Positions 63,443 through 64,000 of a stretch of DNA of 64,000 nucleotides are shown here, piece by piece. Numbering within the stretch: the first letter of the stretch is position 1; every line of letters starts with the position of its first letter. The position numbers were made by a program, and so were the translations under genes. The notes beneath the pieces are model-generated. The model saw only the letters and a program-made list of their open reading frames with translations. It had not been told where the DNA came from and did no database searches. Location: contig NZ_JANBBE010000002.1 in the NCBI RefSeq assembly GCF_024648825.1, forward strand, positions 186,001 through 250,000, in the 5' to 3' direction. The DNA comes from Lentzea californiensis (lineage in GTDB: Bacteria; Actinomycetota; Actinomycetes; Mycobacteriales; Pseudonocardiaceae).

Positions 63443-64000
63443 TTGCCGCCGGTCGATCGCGCCACCCGTACCTCGTGGCTGATCTGGACCACCGCCGTCT
63501 TCGTCTACTTCGCCGCCCTGTTCCACCGCACCACGCTCGGCGTGGCCGGGTTGGAGGCGAGCGAACGCTTCGGACTCGGACCCGCTCAGCTCGGTGTGTT
63601 CACCGTGCTGCAGATCGGTGTCTACGCCCTCATGCAGATCCCCACGGGCCTGCTCGTGGACCGTTACGGGCCACGCCGGGTGCTCACCGTCGCCGCCCTG
63701 CTCATGGGCACCGGCCAGGTGCTCTTCGCCATCGCTGACTCGTACGGCCTCGGACTCGCCGCACGGGCCGTGCTGGGCATGGGCGACGCGATGACGTTCA
63801 TCAGCGTGATCCGCCTCGTCGCGACGCACTTCCCGCCGCGCCAGTACTCGCTCGTCGTCGCGGTCACGGCCGCGATCGGCGGTGTCGGCAACCTCGTCGC
63901 CACGGTGCCGTTGACGCTCATGCTCGGCTCGATCGGGTGGACGTGGGCGTTCCTCATCGCGGGCGGCCTCACCGCGCTCTACTCGGTCGTGGCGTTCCTG
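63443..64000 (+). CDS. MFS transporter, N-terminal part (partial)
   Basis: 186 codons lie in the window and the frame stays open to the right edge. TTG 63443 (a second TTG at 63428 is possible) starts a classical MFS: helix 1 VFVYFAALFHRTTLGVAG, the loop with DRYGPRRVLTVAAL, and helices 3-6. The early helices resemble the NNP nitrate/nitrite or sugar-phosphate branch (helix 1 with FHR). Transport substrate unknown. AT-richer sequence at 63365-63410 may hold its promoter. Confidence 0.75.
   Translation, partial: MPPVDRATRTSWLIWTTAVFVYFAALFHRTTLGVAGLEASERFGLGPAQLGVFTVLQIGVYALMQIPTGLLVDRYGPRRVLTVAALLMGTGQVLFAIADSYGLGLAARAVLGMGDAMTFISVIRLVATHFPPRQYSLVVAVTAAIGGVGNLVATVPLTLMLGSIGWTWAFLIAGGLTALYSVVAFL

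Noticed and set aside
1..64000. tRNA, rRNA, insertion sequences or phage genes.
   Set aside because: I looked for tRNA-like cloverleaf ends, transposase motifs, target duplications and integrases and saw none. Small RNAs cannot be excluded by eye.

Overview
The window is one contiguous piece of a high-GC actinobacterial chromosome. Mycothione reductase, a prcB-independent Lon, GTG/TTG starts, many 4-base GTGA/ATGA gene overlaps, several secreted trypsin-like proteases and DUF574-type methyltransferases point to Actinomycetota. A member of Pseudonocardiales (Lentzea, Saccharothrix or Lechevalieria type) is the best guess; the genus is inferred, not proven. No tRNA, rRNA, CRISPR array, transposase or prophage gene was seen, and the coding density and base composition are even throughout.

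Layout. 1-2.5 kb: end of an MFS transporter, a VOC protein, a flavodoxin and mycothione reductase. 2.5-6 kb: a non-coding stretch with a striking nested inverted repeat, a PEBP protein, a deacetylase lipoprotein and three tandem secreted AMIN-like paralogues. 6-13.8 kb: Lon, a shortened P450-like protein, a DUF574 methyltransferase convergent with a stand-alone PheS-like ligase, and a membrane-inserted patatin phospholipase. 13.8-17 kb: a tightly overlapped ABC exporter / CatB-type acetyltransferase / P-loop kinase operon, followed by a lipase-like hydrolase, M48 peptidase, two trypsins, LysE and ElaA (to 21.6 kb). 21.6-24.9 kb: bioF divergent from an unusual P450, then a threonine-aldolase-like gene.

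24.9-32.2 kb is a cobalamin (B12) operon under a cobalamin riboswitch: chelatase ChlI/ChlD fusion, cobO, cobB, cobM, a CbiT protein carrying only part of CbiE, and a CbiG protein carrying only part of CobJ. It ends in an intrinsic terminator inside the last codons. 32.3-36.6 kb: secreted metalloprotease, a third trypsin, PIG-L deacetylase and siroheme synthase CysG. 36.6-46.1 kb: MFS, DEAD-box helicase, RIO kinase, YaaA, methyltransferase, tandem GNAT, VOC and proS. 46-53.6 kb: a repeat-bearing spacer, membrane proteins facing each other across a promoter with two operator-like sites, YjbQ, sugar acetyltransferase, glycosyltransferase, hot-dog protein, class V aminotransferase-like protein and a DUF4439/Tat-lipoprotein pair.

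53.7-60.9 kb is the conserved translation/transcription block rimP-nusA-ylxR-infB-DUF503-rbfA-nrnA. Here ylxR has no usual start codon upstream of its conserved motif and lies in frame with nusA behind its stop codon. The window closes with a ROK regulator, a MATE exporter and the start of another MFS gene.

The most interesting leads are the ylxR start, the shortened methylase domains in the B12 operon, two P450-like genes missing core elements (one beside bioF), the PheS-like ligase, the overlapped efflux/acetyltransferase/kinase operon, and three palindromic sequence elements (about 2.8, 33.75 and 47.6 kb).
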